64,000 nucleotides of DNA, taken from the NCBI RefSeq assembly GCF_009649735.1, contig NZ_WJNH01000001.1:62001-126000 (forward strand). Reading direction: 5' to 3'. Source of the stretch: Salinibacillus xinjiangensis (GTDB taxonomy: Bacteria; Bacillota; Bacilli; Bacillales; Alkalibacillaceae). This document shows positions 1 to 9,256 of the stretch, one piece after another. Position 1 is the first letter of the stretch. Each line of letters starts with the position of its first letter. A model generated the notes under the pieces. The model ran no database searches. It worked only from the letters and a program-made list of their open reading frames with translations, and was not told where the DNA came from. The translations under genes and the position numbers were made by a program.

Positions 1-190
1 AGTTTCACTTTCTCCATTCCCTTCCTGTAATTTATTGAAATGCAACAGAATTCACATACGATTTCATTCTCGTAATCCACTAGTATGTTTTCTGAAACTT
101 TACCACAGGGAGGAAATATTGGAAATTATACTTTAGTATAAAATTATAGGTAGACAATGGGCATTTAGAATAGAGAGTGAGAGCAAAAGT

Positions 191-226
191 AAATCCCAAA
201 CACGGAAGCCACCATGTTTGGGATTT
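191..226 (-). terminator. Terminator-like hairpin after minJ
   Basis: A perfect 12-bp inverted repeat (arms 191-202 and 215-226) lies just beyond the minJ stop. T-rich sequence follows on both sides, so it may act in both directions. The 190 bases to its left show no convincing gene. Confidence 0.6.
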
Positions 227-234
227 TGAACACT

Positions 235-1467
235 TTAATTCACTTGTTGTTCTTCCTGGACAACGACTGAGGTTGGGATGTCCTGGTACAATCGAAATCT
301 TGGCTTTTCCTTTACAAAAATCAGCCCAAGCTCATGATGATCTCCTTCAAACATAGGACCCTGCACAAAGCGAAGCTCACCTTCGTGGTTACGAACCTCT
401 AGCTTACAGAAGGTTCTGCTTTCCTGTAACGCATCATAAAATTCCTGTTCGTTTGATACCTGAATTTGATGTACTCTTTCGACATGCTCCCCAGCTTGAA
501 GGCCCATTTTATCAGCTGGTGAATCCTGAATCACAGATAGAATCACCAAGCTGTCGGGTTGTGGTCTGAAAATACTTGGCTTTTCTAAATCAACAAAACG
601 AATGGAAAGTTGAATGAGAACTCGGCCTAATAGAGTAACAGCAGCGCCTATATAAACGAAAATAGGATCATAAAATCCTCCTGCAGCAAAAAGGGCTGTC
701 ACAGAGGCTAGTCCTAACATCCATTTGCCAAAAAGCTTGGAGCCATGCTCTGAATAGAGTCCTTGGAAGGATTGCTGAATACCAATGAGCAATGGGACGA
801 GCATGAACCCATAGCCTTGTTCGCCAATTGGAAGCACCGGCCACCATGGCGCTAAACTTGCAATGGCTCCTCCTGGGATTGGGATGAGTAATGGAACGAC
901 GCTAAGCCGTTTTACTACATGAAGTCCAATATATTTTCCACGCTTCCCTTTGATCAATTCCGGAAAGGCATATTCCTTTTTAGCGGTAAACCATAATAAT
1001 GCTTCGATTACCAATAGTACAGCAGCTAAACTTAGAAGTAATGGAAAGCTAATAGAATTTAATTCCACCTGCCATTGGCTCGGAATCTGCTCAATCGGAT
1101 ATTGACGTAGCAACCAAATGATAAAAATGGCACCTGTTATAAAATAACCTGAAGAAAGGAAGAAAAGTCTTCCTGTAATGGACCCTAAAATTGCCAGAAT
1201 GGATAGAACCAATACTACTGGATAGGTCATAGTACCTCCGATCGTAATCAACCCAGCCGAGATTATGATTCCTGATAGCAGGCTTAACAGCCATGTTCTT
1301 CCCCATTCTGCACCAAAAGAGTACACACTGGAGCTAAATTCATGTCGTTCATTTTTTCTCCGATAGTAGGATGTAATTATCGTTAATAATAGAGCCCAGT
1401 AGAATAAGGGTTGAAGGAAGAGCCAAAGCATACCCCTTCCGATTTCAACTAGCCAAATATTTATCAC
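235..1467 (-). CDS. minJ: Cell-division topology protein MinJ (PDZ membrane protein)
   Basis: This 410-residue polytopic membrane protein has about eight hydrophobic segments in the first 290 residues and a cytosolic PDZ domain at about 300-385 (SVIQDSPADKMGLQAGEHV is a typical PDZ loop). In B. subtilis, MinJ bridges DivIVA and MinD at poles and septa and also affects motility. The length is close to the B. subtilis protein (about 397). The start is a GTG preceded by GGAGGG at 7-8 nt. Identity rests on architecture plus its position next to ctpB and ftsEX. The swrA gene that neighbours minJ in B. subtilis is not visible in the 190 bases available. Confidence 0.88.
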   Translation of the reverse strand: MINIWLVEIGRGMLWLFLQPLFYWALLLTIITSYYRRKNERHEFSSSVYSFGAEWGRTWLLSLLSGIIISAGLITIGGTMTYPVVLVLSILAILGSITGRLFFLSSGYFITGAIFIIWLLRQYPIEQIPSQWQVELNSISFPLLLSLAAVLLVIEALLWFTAKKEYAFPELIKGKRGKYIGLHVVKRLSVVPLLIPIPGGAIASLAPWWPVLPIGEQGYGFMLVPLLIGIQQSFQGLYSEHGSKLFGKWMLGLASVTALFAAGGFYDPIFVYIGAAVTLLGRVLIQLSIRFVDLEKPSIFRPQPDSLVILSVIQDSPADKMGLQAGEHVERVHQIQVSNEQEFYDALQESRTFCKLEVRNHEGELRFVQGPMFEGDHHELGLIFVKEKPRFRLYQDIPTSVVVQEEQQVN

Positions 1468-1584
1468 ATTGTACCCTCCGATACGAAAAGCTTAGTTACT
1501 ATAAATTCTACAAGACTATTGCATTTCCTGCTAGTATATTACATTAATTCTGTTCAGATGGAATAAATTTCCAAAAAAATCGAG

Positions 1585-1628
1585 CAAAAAAAGCACCGCA
1601 GTGTTACGACCTACACTACGGTGCTTTT
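1585..1628 (-). terminator. Rho-independent terminator of ctpB
   Basis: A GC-rich stem with arms 1592-1604 and 1613-1625 is followed on the minus strand by a run of seven T. It lies 4 nt after the ctpB stop codon. Confidence 0.85.
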
Positions 1629-1631
1629 GTA

Positions 1632-3101
1632 TTAATATAATTCATTTAAAGCCTCTTGAAGCTGTTTATCATTTTTTTGATTTCTGACCGCATCAATCAC
1701 TTTTTGTTGCAATTTTTGGCCAGTTTCTTCGTTGATAACTCCAGTAGCATTTAAATCGTTTTCCTGTTGAAAGGCTTGAACAGCCTCTTCGGTTTGCTTA
1801 CTGAAATAGCCATCGGTACGACCAGGATCATAGCCGATTCCTTCCAGCATTTTTTGCACGTTGGCGATTTTTTCATCGTTCATATTGTATTCAAATGGCT
1901 CTTCCACTTCAACCGGACTCGTGTAGAAGAACTCTGGTTGTTCAACTTCCATCGTCGGTTTTACTCCTTTTTCATTAATCCATTTTCCATCCGGAGTTAA
2001 CCAACGATAAATAGTGATCTTAATGTTACTTCCATCCCCCATTTGAATGGTTTTTTGCACTGTACCTTTGCCATATGTTGTCTGCCCGATAACCGGATAA
2101 CCTGCTTCCTTCATTGCTGCTGCTAAAATTTCAGATGCAGAAGCACTTCCCTGATTGGTTAAGACAGCAATTGGATATTCCTTCTTCTCTTTTGTTCCGG
2201 AATAATAGCGAATCTTTTCACCATTTTTCTCTTGAATCATGACATATGGCTGATCCTCTGGAATAAAGTTCTCCAAAATTTTTTCCACTGATGTAAATAA
2301 TCCACCAGGGTTTCCACGAACATCAATAATTAATCCTTCAATCCCTTGCTCTTCCAAATCGGCTAAAGCTTCATTAAATTCATCTGCTGTATTTTGAGAG
2401 AAGGACGTAATTTGGATAATTCCTGTTTTCTTTCCATCCACCGTCTTCACTTCTGGATAAATGGTTTCTACAGGAATTTCGTCTCGCACAACAGGGACAG
2501 TAACAGGATCTGATGAGCCCGCACGTAGAATGGTTAGCTCAACTTCTGTTCCCTTTTCCCCACGTATTTTGGAAACTGCAGTATTAAGGTCTAGTCCCTC
2601 AAGACTTTCACCATCAACCTCTAAAATTTTATCTTTAGGTCGTAAGCCAGCATCTTCCGCGGGAGAACCCTTAATTGGGGCAACGATGGTTACCTGGCCA
2701 TCCTCCATACTGACTTCAGCACCTATTCCTTCAAACGAAGATTCAATGCTTTGGTTAAACTGTTCGACCATTTCTTTGTTCATATACACACTGTGAGGGT
2801 CTTCCAATGTATCTAACATACCTTGAATAGCACCCTCGACGAGCTTGGACTGCTCAACATCTTCAAAATAATTTTTCTCAATAATGTTGTAGGCTTGCAC
2901 AACCTTAGCGAAGCCATTAAACTCATTTTGTTCCTCAAGTACTTTCTGTTTGTCTTCATCCGTACTTATCAGACTTTGTTCTTCGTCGTTGTTACTTGCC
3001 TGGCCAATGTTGAAAACCTCCACACCAACGTACGTTAGGATGGAGCCAAACACCATGGCCAAAATCACCATCACAACTAAATACCGCTTCTTTACATCCA
3101 T
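1632..3101 (-). CDS. ctpB: S41 carboxy-terminal processing protease CtpB
   Basis: 489 residues. There is an N-terminal signal anchor (about 6-30), a PDZ domain (about 120-200), the S41 serine protease core and a C-terminal peptidoglycan-binding domain (about 405-475). The catalytic Ser-Lys pair is visible as GSASASE (Ser about 321) and YGKGTVQ (Lys about 345, Gln about 349). In B. subtilis, CtpB cleaves SpoIVFA to trigger sigma-K activation during sporulation; the family also degrades envelope proteins. ATG at 3101 is preferred over the in-frame GTG at 3110 because AGAGGTGA then sits correctly upstream. It has its own terminator. Confidence 0.93.
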   Translation of the reverse strand: MDVKKRYLVVMVILAMVFGSILTYVGVEVFNIGQASNNDEEQSLISTDEDKQKVLEEQNEFNGFAKVVQAYNIIEKNYFEDVEQSKLVEGAIQGMLDTLEDPHSVYMNKEMVEQFNQSIESSFEGIGAEVSMEDGQVTIVAPIKGSPAEDAGLRPKDKILEVDGESLEGLDLNTAVSKIRGEKGTEVELTILRAGSSDPVTVPVVRDEIPVETIYPEVKTVDGKKTGIIQITSFSQNTADEFNEALADLEEQGIEGLIIDVRGNPGGLFTSVEKILENFIPEDQPYVMIQEKNGEKIRYYSGTKEKKEYPIAVLTNQGSASASEILAAAMKEAGYPVIGQTTYGKGTVQKTIQMGDGSNIKITIYRWLTPDGKWINEKGVKPTMEVEQPEFFYTSPVEVEEPFEYNMNDEKIANVQKMLEGIGYDPGRTDGYFSKQTEEAVQAFQQENDLNATGVINEETGQKLQQKVIDAVRNQKNDKQLQEALNELY

Positions 3102-3170
3102 TGTTTTCACCTCTTAACATCTCACTGGCTGTCGGTTCTTACAATTTGACGTTCATATGTTTCCCAATAC

Positions 3171-3208
3171 GTAAAAGGCATCACACCGTATGTGCGATGC
3201 CTTTTATA
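3171..3208 (-). terminator. Terminator of the ftsE-ftsX-M23 operon
   Basis: Stem with an AAAAGGCATC arm at 3173-3182 and complementary GATGCCTTTT ending near 3206. It follows the peptidase stop at 3245. Confidence 0.75.
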
Positions 3209-3244
3209 TTACTATATGAAGGCTGATGAGTAAACATGTCCGTT

Positions 3245-4513
3245 TTAGAAGTTAACGTAGCTATATGGATTAACAGAATTCGATTTGGCGTAATTCCAAG
3301 AACCGACATGAAGTTCAAAATGTAAATGCGGTCCTGTGGAATCACCAGTATTACCCATTAAGCCAATCTGTTGTCCTTTTTTTACAAGTTGGTTATTTGA
3401 TACATCACGTCTAGACAGATGAGCATACACGGTTGTGTATTTTTGATTATCGATATAGTGCGTAATGAATACCACATTTCCATAGGAAGTTGAATAATAG
3501 GAATTCGATACTATACCGCCAGCCGATGCAACAATTGGCACATCACCACTTCGACCATTTTTCCCGATATCTATTCCAGGGTGTAAACTTCCCCATCTTG
3601 GCCCATAACCAGATGTAATTCTTCCCGTTGCCGGTCTCATAAAGTTCCCATTAGTGACGGCAGGAGCTCCATGGCTTTGGCTTTGTGGAGGTGGTGACTT
3701 TAATTGTTCTAATTCTTTTTCCTTCTGTGAAATCAATTTGTTGAACGCAGCCTTCTCGTTAGCCAGAATCTGCTGTTGTTCTTTAAGTGATAGCTTGTGC
3801 TTATGTAGCTCTTTTTCCTCTGCTTCTAGTGAAGCCATTAAGCTTTCTTTATCTGCACGCTGTTGAGCTAACTCCTGTTTCATTGACTCAAGTTTTTCCT
3901 TTTGAGCCACAAGTGTTTCCTTTTTCTTTTCCACCTCGGCTTGGTCATTTTGAAGCTGTTCTTTTTCAGACTTTTGCTTGTCCAAAATTTGGCGGTCAGA
4001 ATCCATAATCTTGGAAACAGCTGTACTACGATCCAAGAAATCACCGAAGCTCTTTGCTCCAAGCAGAACCTCTAAATAGCTAATCGACCCACCATTTTTT
4101 TGCAGGTTTTTAAGGCGATTTTTTAAAAGCTTATCCCGCTCTGCAATACGCTCTTTTAATTTTTTGATTTCTTCTTTCAGCTTATTAATCTCTTCTTCCG
4201 TTTGACTGATTTCATTTTTCTTTTCACGAATATCATTTTCGGTATTCGTTACCTTCATGTCAATATCGCGGATTTGAGAATTAATTCGGTCTTGCTCAGC
4301 CTGATTTTCGGCAATTTTTTGTTCGGTCTCAGATTTCTGTCCTTCTATTTCTACTTGCTCACTATCTACTTCTTCTTTCTTCTTTTCAATTTCATTAATT
4401 TCCTGACGCAATTCACTCTCTGAGGTAGCGTATGTTTTGCTACCATCAGAGAATGTAAAAGTCAGGGAAATCAAAGCAAAAACGGATAAAAGTGCAATGA
4501 TTCGATTTTTCAC
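3245..4513 (-). CDS. FtsEX-linked murein hydrolase: coiled coil plus M23 peptidase
   Basis: 422 residues from a GTG start at 4513, preceded by GGGAGGGG; a longer frame to 4639 would run into ftsX. A signal peptide of about 27 residues is followed by a very long charged coiled coil (about 30-290) and a C-terminal LytM/M23 domain. The zinc motifs are HPGID (HxxxD) and HLHFELH (HxH). The domain order matches EnvC/PcsB-like hydrolases or activators. Since it follows ftsX by 35 nt, FtsEX probably gates its activity through the coiled coil, as CwlO is gated in B. subtilis. Unlike E. coli EnvC, the zinc ligands are kept, so it may be catalytic itself. Confidence 0.88.
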   Translation of the reverse strand: MKNRIIALLSVFALISLTFTFSDGSKTYATSESELRQEINEIEKKKEEVDSEQVEIEGQKSETEQKIAENQAEQDRINSQIRDIDMKVTNTENDIREKKNEISQTEEEINKLKEEIKKLKERIAERDKLLKNRLKNLQKNGGSISYLEVLLGAKSFGDFLDRSTAVSKIMDSDRQILDKQKSEKEQLQNDQAEVEKKKETLVAQKEKLESMKQELAQQRADKESLMASLEAEEKELHKHKLSLKEQQQILANEKAAFNKLISQKEKELEQLKSPPPQSQSHGAPAVTNGNFMRPATGRITSGYGPRWGSLHPGIDIGKNGRSGDVPIVASAGGIVSNSYYSTSYGNVVFITHYIDNQKYTTVYAHLSRRDVSNNQLVKKGQQIGLMGNTGDSTGPHLHFELHVGSWNYAKSNSVNPYSYVNF

Positions 4514-4548
4514 GCTCTGCCCCTCCCCATAAACTTTCTTTATCGTAA

Positions 4549-5442
4549 CTAAACCTTCAAGAACTTGCGGACACTCATCACGCTTCCCCAAATTCCGATA
4601 AATGCTCCAATTCCAAGTAGAATTAATGAGACTTGCCATACAAATGGATTAAATGGAAGTAATTCGATAAATGGGATTAACGGGCGATCTTTCATATTTT
4701 CATATAGATAGTAGTAACCCGTCACCACAATGATAATAGGTAATATGGCACCTAAAATCCCCATGAGCAATCCTTCAATAAAGAATGGCCAACGAATAAA
4801 TCCATTTGTTGCACCCACTAATTTCATAATCCCAATTTCTTTTCGACGAGCCATGATGGTGATTTTGATTGTGTTTGAAATTAAGAATGCGGCTGTTAAC
4901 ACTAATGCTGCAATCAAGGCCAAACCAACATAGCGAGAATACTCATTAAAGGTAAAGAGCTTTTGAATAACTTCATCGCCATAGTCGACACTATCGACAT
5001 AATCGAAGGACTTGATTCGGCTCGCTACATCCATCGTATCTAACGGATCCTCTGTCTTAACCACAAAAACGTCGTTGAGTGGATTATCCTGGTTAACCAT
5101 CTTCCACATCTCACCATCGTCACCCATACTTGCCATTAGACGCTCAAGTTCATTTTCTTTAGATGAAAATTGTAAAAACGATACATCTTGGATGGATTTA
5201 ATCTTGTTTTCTAGTTGATCAATTTCTTTTTGTTCTGTACCCATCTCAATTAAAACTTTTATTTGAACGTCCTCTTCAACGTTTTCAGCAATCTGGTTGA
5301 GGTTCAACATGAGGACGAGAAAAACACCCACTAATATTAATGTCGTCGTAACCGAACCGACTGACGCAAAGGTCATCCAGCCGTTACGGAGTATATTTTT
5401 ACTACCTTCTCGTAGGTGACGCTTAATTGTTCTAAGCTTCAT
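4549..5442 (-). CDS. ftsX: Cell-division ABC transporter permease FtsX
   Basis: 297 residues. It has the FtsX layout: cytosolic N-terminus, one membrane segment (about 22-45), a large extracellular loop (about 46-165), then three segments. The start at 5442 is preceded by GAGGTGAC and gives the B. subtilis length (296). It overlaps the ftsE stop by 11 nt, implying translational coupling. With FtsE it transmits ATP-driven conformational change to an external peptidoglycan hydrolase, here probably the adjacent M23 protein. Confidence 0.94.
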   Translation of the reverse strand: MKLRTIKRHLREGSKNILRNGWMTFASVGSVTTTLILVGVFLVLMLNLNQIAENVEEDVQIKVLIEMGTEQKEIDQLENKIKSIQDVSFLQFSSKENELERLMASMGDDGEMWKMVNQDNPLNDVFVVKTEDPLDTMDVASRIKSFDYVDSVDYGDEVIQKLFTFNEYSRYVGLALIAALVLTAAFLISNTIKITIMARRKEIGIMKLVGATNGFIRWPFFIEGLLMGILGAILPIIIVVTGYYYLYENMKDRPLIPFIELLPFNPFVWQVSLILLGIGAFIGIWGSVMSVRKFLKV

Positions 5443-6118
5443 AACCGTAGTCACCTCGCTGTTCATCACGGACTACTCGTCCATATTCAATCGCGATTAC
5501 GCGTTTTTTTAATGTATTTACAATGTCCTTGCTATGTGTTGCCATCACGACCGTTGTCCCTCTTGCATTAACCTCTTCAAAAATTTTCATAATTTGCCAA
5601 GAGGTCTCAGGGTCTAAGTTACCGGTTGGCTCATCGGCAATCATGACTTTCGGATTGTTCACAATCGCTCTTGCAATGGAAACTCGCTGCTGTTCCCCGC
5701 CGGATAGCTCGTCCGGTTTAAAGCGTGCTTTATTTTTCAACTGAACTAAATCGAGTACATCCATTACTTTTCGACGAATTTTTTTCGGTGAATCCTCGAT
5801 TACCTCTAATGCAAAAGCTATGTTTTCATAGACTGTTAGAGACGGTAAAAGCTTAAAGTCCTGGAACACGACTCCTATGCCTCTTCGTAGCTGAGGAATT
5901 AATTTTTCTTTCACTTCACTGATATCATGCCCATTGATTAGAACAGAACCTTGAGTTGGTTTCTCCTCTCGGTACATGAGTTTAATGAAAGTTGATTTCC
6001 CCGCGCCACTTGGGCCAACTACATAAACAAATTCACCCTGTTCAATATTAATATCTATCCCTTGAAGAGCCGTAACGCCATTACGATACGTTTTTTGTAC
6101 TCCCTTCATTTCAATCAT
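5432..6118 (-). CDS. ftsE: Cell-division ABC transporter ATPase FtsE
   Basis: 228 residues, identical in length to B. subtilis FtsE. Walker A GPSGAGKST (about 35-43), signature LSGGEQQR and Walker B VMIADEPTGNLDP are all present, as is the H-loop (ATHSKD). ATG at 6118 with GGGTGGT upstream is preferred to the ATG at 6133, whose Shine-Dalgarno would be only 1-2 nt away. It is first in an operon with ftsX and the M23 gene. Confidence 0.95.
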   Translation of the reverse strand: MIEMKGVQKTYRNGVTALQGIDINIEQGEFVYVVGPSGAGKSTFIKLMYREEKPTQGSVLINGHDISEVKEKLIPQLRRGIGVVFQDFKLLPSLTVYENIAFALEVIEDSPKKIRRKVMDVLDLVQLKNKARFKPDELSGGEQQRVSIARAIVNNPKVMIADEPTGNLDPETSWQIMKIFEEVNARGTTVVMATHSKDIVNTLKKRVIAIEYGRVVRDEQRGDYGYEA

Positions 6119-6443
6119 ACGGATACCACCCATGCCTCTCCAGTTGTAATAAATTCAAAGCTGTCTATGTTCAAATGTTTAAGTCATTTGTCATTTTTAC
6201 TAGAATTCAAGTTTGACTTGTATATTTATAAATGAATTTATCATATTTTGTATAAATTTCGGTACTACTTATTATAACATCAATCTACAAAATTTTTAGT
6301 GGTAATTTTATTACAGTTGTATTTCAATTTAGTTAAAGTGTAGTATAAAATTTTAAAGTGGGTTAAATTGTAGTTTTGTGGGGATAAAAGGGCAGTTAAA
6401 AACCTGAAATTGGTTGTACCAAATTCAGGTTTGTGGGAAAAGA
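6119..6443. other. Intergenic region upstream of ftsE
   Basis: This very AT-rich stretch presumably holds the ftsE promoter. The only clear element is the cccB terminator at its right end. A short minus-strand frame here (6280-6465) has no ribosome binding site and overlaps cccB, so it is not called. Confidence 0.5.
6398..6432 (-). terminator. Terminator of cccB
   Basis: Arms AAACCTGAA (6400-6408) and TTCAGGTTT (6424-6432) continue into paired TTGG/CCAA. A T5 run follows on the minus strand. Confidence 0.85.
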
Positions 6444-6872
6444 TTATTTTTTTGTAGCTAACCAAGATGCAACTGTGTTTGCATCTTCTTCACTGATGTT
6501 GATTGCCTGCATATTCCCTTTACCATTTTGAATGATATTGACAATTTCGTCCTTAGAGTACCTGCTACCAACAGCAGTTAAATCTGGACCAGCGCCACCA
6601 GTAAGATCAGCACCGTGGCACATTGAGCAGTTGTTTTGGAAGATTTCCTCCGCTGCTGCTGTATCTACTGCACCGTCGCCTTCTTCACCAGTGTCTTCAC
6701 CAGCACCACCTTCAGCGTCGCCGGCATCTCCATCGCCTTCATCCGCTTGTTCCTCTGTACCAGCATCATTATTGCCAGTATCTGTGCCTTCGCCGGCATT
6801 ATCGTCGCCGCCGCCACATGCTGCTAGTACAAGAGCCAATACAAACAGCAAGGACATTAAGAATTTCTTCAT
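6444..6872 (-). CDS. cccB: Membrane-anchored cytochrome c-551 (CccB)
   Basis: 142-residue lipoprotein. The signal peptide ends in a lipobox LVLAAC (Cys about 19). A highly acidic Gly/Asp/Glu linker of about 50 residues precedes a small class I cytochrome c domain with the haem motif CSMCH (about 81-85) and an axial Met near MQAI. It carries electrons on the outer face of the membrane, probably to a cytochrome oxidase. B. subtilis CccB is about 112 residues; the extra length is the acidic linker, in keeping with surface proteins of salt- or alkali-adapted relatives. Ribosome binding site AAGGGGG. Confidence 0.92.
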   Translation of the reverse strand: MKKFLMSLLFVLALVLAACGGGDDNAGEGTDTGNNDAGTEEQADEGDGDAGDAEGGAGEDTGEEGDGAVDTAAAEEIFQNNCSMCHGADLTGGAGPDLTAVGSRYSKDEIVNIIQNGKGNMQAINISEEDANTVASWLATKK

Positions 6873-6941
6873 CTTAACTAATCCCCCTTAAGATTAATGT
6901 TGAAGTGGTAAGTATACACTTCACTGGATATTATAACCTAT

Positions 6942-7805
6942 TCAGTTTTTTTTAAAACCCTCACCGAGAACCTCAGCGGCAGACATTGCGATGACAAAAG
7001 CCGTCGAATCAACCTTACTTACCGTTTTTGTCAATTTCGTGAATTCTTTTTGATCAACGACACACATGACAATGTTACGTTCAGCCCCAGTGAAGCCACC
7101 TTCCCCTTGGAGAATTGTGACGCCTCTGTCTATCTCTTCAAAAATAGCTTTCCTCATTTCTTCTGTTTTATCCGAAATGATCATAACATTTTTCGAGTTC
7201 GTAAAGCCGACTTGAATAATGTCAATGGTTCGGCTAGTCATAAACAAGCCAATTAATGCATACAAGGCCTGCTCCACACTAAAAACAAAAGCAGATGTCG
7301 TGACAATGGTTCCATCAATAAGGGCGATGCACAGACCTAAGGAAATCCCCGTATACTTATTTAAAATAGCTGCAGCTACATCAATCCCTCCTGTAGATGC
7401 ACGCCCCTTAAACACCACACCAAGACCAGCACCAACTCCCATACCACCGAAAATGGAAGCTAATAGAGGATTCATCGTAGCAGGATTGAAATCACGAGTT
7501 AAGTACACAAAGAATGGTAGGGCGAGGGTTCCGAGAAAGGACTTTACTCCGAAGTTCGCACCCAAAACAATGACCCCAGCTAAAAAGAGCGGGACATTTA
7601 AAAAGCCCTGAACAAAAGCGGGTTCCCAGCCGAATACTTCTTCAGTTAGTGTACTAATCCCCGCGACTCCTCCTGAAGCGACATCATTAGGGAGTAAAAA
7701 TAAATTAAATGAAAATGCAATAAAAAAAGAACCTAATATAACCAAAAAATAGTCCAATACTGTTTGTTGTTTATCTGTTAACGGTTTCCGTCGTGCCTTA
7801 GCCAT
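6942..7805 (-). CDS. yvjA: YitT-family membrane protein YvjA (DUF2179 C-terminus)
   Basis: 287 residues: five or six membrane segments of the YitT/DUF161 type in the first 200, then a cytosolic DUF2179 domain (about 210-280; GVTILQGEGGFTG is characteristic). The molecular function of the family is not established. Position between cccB and prfB is the same as in B. subtilis. Start ATG has AAGAGGTG upstream. Confidence 0.88.
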   Translation of the reverse strand: MAKARRKPLTDKQQTVLDYFLVILGSFFIAFSFNLFLLPNDVASGGVAGISTLTEEVFGWEPAFVQGFLNVPLFLAGVIVLGANFGVKSFLGTLALPFFVYLTRDFNPATMNPLLASIFGGMGVGAGLGVVFKGRASTGGIDVAAAILNKYTGISLGLCIALIDGTIVTTSAFVFSVEQALYALIGLFMTSRTIDIIQVGFTNSKNVMIISDKTEEMRKAIFEEIDRGVTILQGEGGFTGAERNIVMCVVDQKEFTKLTKTVSKVDSTAFVIAMSAAEVLGEGFKKN

Positions 7806-8019
7806 GTAGTCGCACCTCTTTACTTCATCGATTTATACCGTTATGGACTATATCACACTTGATATGGGGTGTAAACGCCGTCAGAGTAACGCGTTAGTGC
7901 GGTAAAGAGGTTGGGTGCAATTGCGGATTTAGAGATTGAATTAAGTTTTATTTTCTAAGTAATTAACGCAGTAATCTACCAATTGCAGCTTTTCACTTAG
8001 ATTGACCTCCCAAAGACCA

Positions 8020-8049
8020 CAAAAGCCAGAGGACTCTCACCCTCTGGCT
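8020..8049 (-). terminator. Terminator of prfB
   Basis: Perfect 9-bp stem AGCCAGAGG (8024-8032) with CCTCTGGCT (8041-8049), followed by TTTT on the minus strand. Confidence 0.85.
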
Positions 8050-8071
8050 CAATCAACTTACTATATAATCT

Positions 8072-9170
8072 TTACATCTGCGACCGTAAATATGCGTCAA
8101 TAAATGGACCTAAATCTCCATCCATCACACCTTGTGTATTCCCGACCTCAACATTCGTCCGATGGTCCTTAACCATGGAATACGGATGGAAAACGTAGGA
8201 GCGAATTTGGCTTCCCCAGCCGATTTCCTTTTGTTCGCCGCGGATTTCATCTAATTCCTGTTGCTGACGCTCAAGCTCTAGTTGATAGAGCTTAGCTTTT
8301 AACATTTTCATTGCTTGCTCACGGTTCTTAATTTGGGACCGCTCAGATTGACACGTCACTACAGTATTTGTAGGTAGGTGGGTAATTCGGACAGCTGAAT
8401 CAGTCGTGTTAACGTGCTGACCACCAGCTCCACTCGAACGGTAGGTATCAATTTTTAAATCCTCGTTGTTAATCTCAATATCTACATCATGATCAAACTC
8501 TGGCATCACTTCACAGGAGACAAAGGAAGTGTGACGGCGACCCGATGAGTCAAATGGAGAAATTCGCACTAATCGATGAACCCCTTTTTCTGCCTTCAAA
8601 TACCCATAAGCATTATGACCTTTAATAAGTAGTGTCACACTTTTCACCCCTGCTTCATCACCTGGTAGGTAGTCCAATGTTTCCACCTTGAACCCTTTAC
8701 CTTCTGCCCAACGCGTATACATCCGGAGTAGCATGCTCGCCCAGTCCTGAGATTCCGTACCACCAGCGCCAGGATGTAATTCTAAAATGGCATTGTTTTT
8801 ATCATAAGGCTCACTTAATAGCATTTGTAGTTCAAATTCATTAAGTGTTTCGGTTAACTGATGCACCTCATCTTCTAACTCTTCACGAAGCTCTGCATCA
8901 TCCTCTTCCTTCACTAACTCATAAGTTAACTGAAGATTATCCAGAGCTGCTTCGTTTTTTTCAAAGGATTGCACAAGATCTTTTAATCCATTAACCTCAC
9001 CAATCACCTTTTGGGCGTTATCTTGATCATCCCAAAATTCTGGTGCGGTCATTTCTTGTTCTAATTCGGCAATGCGAGCTCTATTCTCTTCTAAGTCAAA
9101 GAGACCCCCTAAAGTCATCGAGTCGCTTGCTAATTTTATCTATTTCTTGTCTAATTTCTGCTAAGTCCAC
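8072..9170 (-). CDS. prfB: Peptide chain release factor 2, expressed by programmed +1 frameshift
   Basis: Class I release factor RF2 recognises UGA and UAA. The gene is in two frames: a short first frame from GTG 9170 (AGGTGAT upstream) ends at an in-frame TGA at 9096-9098, and the main frame continues in +1. The joined product is 365 residues (B. subtilis 366). Visible motifs are the SPF tripeptide ([15 protein letters not shown]) for stop-codon reading and GGQ ([14 protein letters not shown]) for peptidyl-tRNA hydrolysis. It follows secA closely. Confidence 0.96.
9095..9110 (-). other. RF2 autoregulatory +1 recoding site
   Basis: Reading the minus strand: AGGGGG (an internal Shine-Dalgarno), TCT, CTT, TGA, C. 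This is the canonical RF2 slippery stop. When RF2 is scarce the ribosome pauses at TGA and shifts from CTT to TTT, entering the main frame. Confidence 0.96.
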
Positions 9171-9217
9171 GTCATCACCTCTAAATATAATCTTTATATT
9201 AATCAACAGCACGACAA

Positions 9218-9247
9218 TCCAAGAGACACCCCAGAGGAGTGTCCCTT
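9218..9247 (-). terminator. Hairpin between secA and prfB
   Basis: GAGACACCCC and GGAGTGTCCC pair with one G-U. A T run exists only in the plus direction, so on the minus strand it is more likely an attenuating or mRNA-stabilising hairpin than a full terminator. Confidence 0.4.
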
Positions 9248-9256
9248 TTTCATTTA

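Noticed and set aside
6532-6891. Long plus-strand frames opposite cccB, rich in Pro, Ser and Ala
   Set aside because: They mirror the repetitive Gly/Asp/Glu linker codons of cccB on the other strand; not genes.
7886-7911. GTAACGCGTTAGTGCGGTAAAG between yvjA and prfB
   Set aside because: Recalls REP arm sequence but has no GGGGAC core; at most a decayed remnant.
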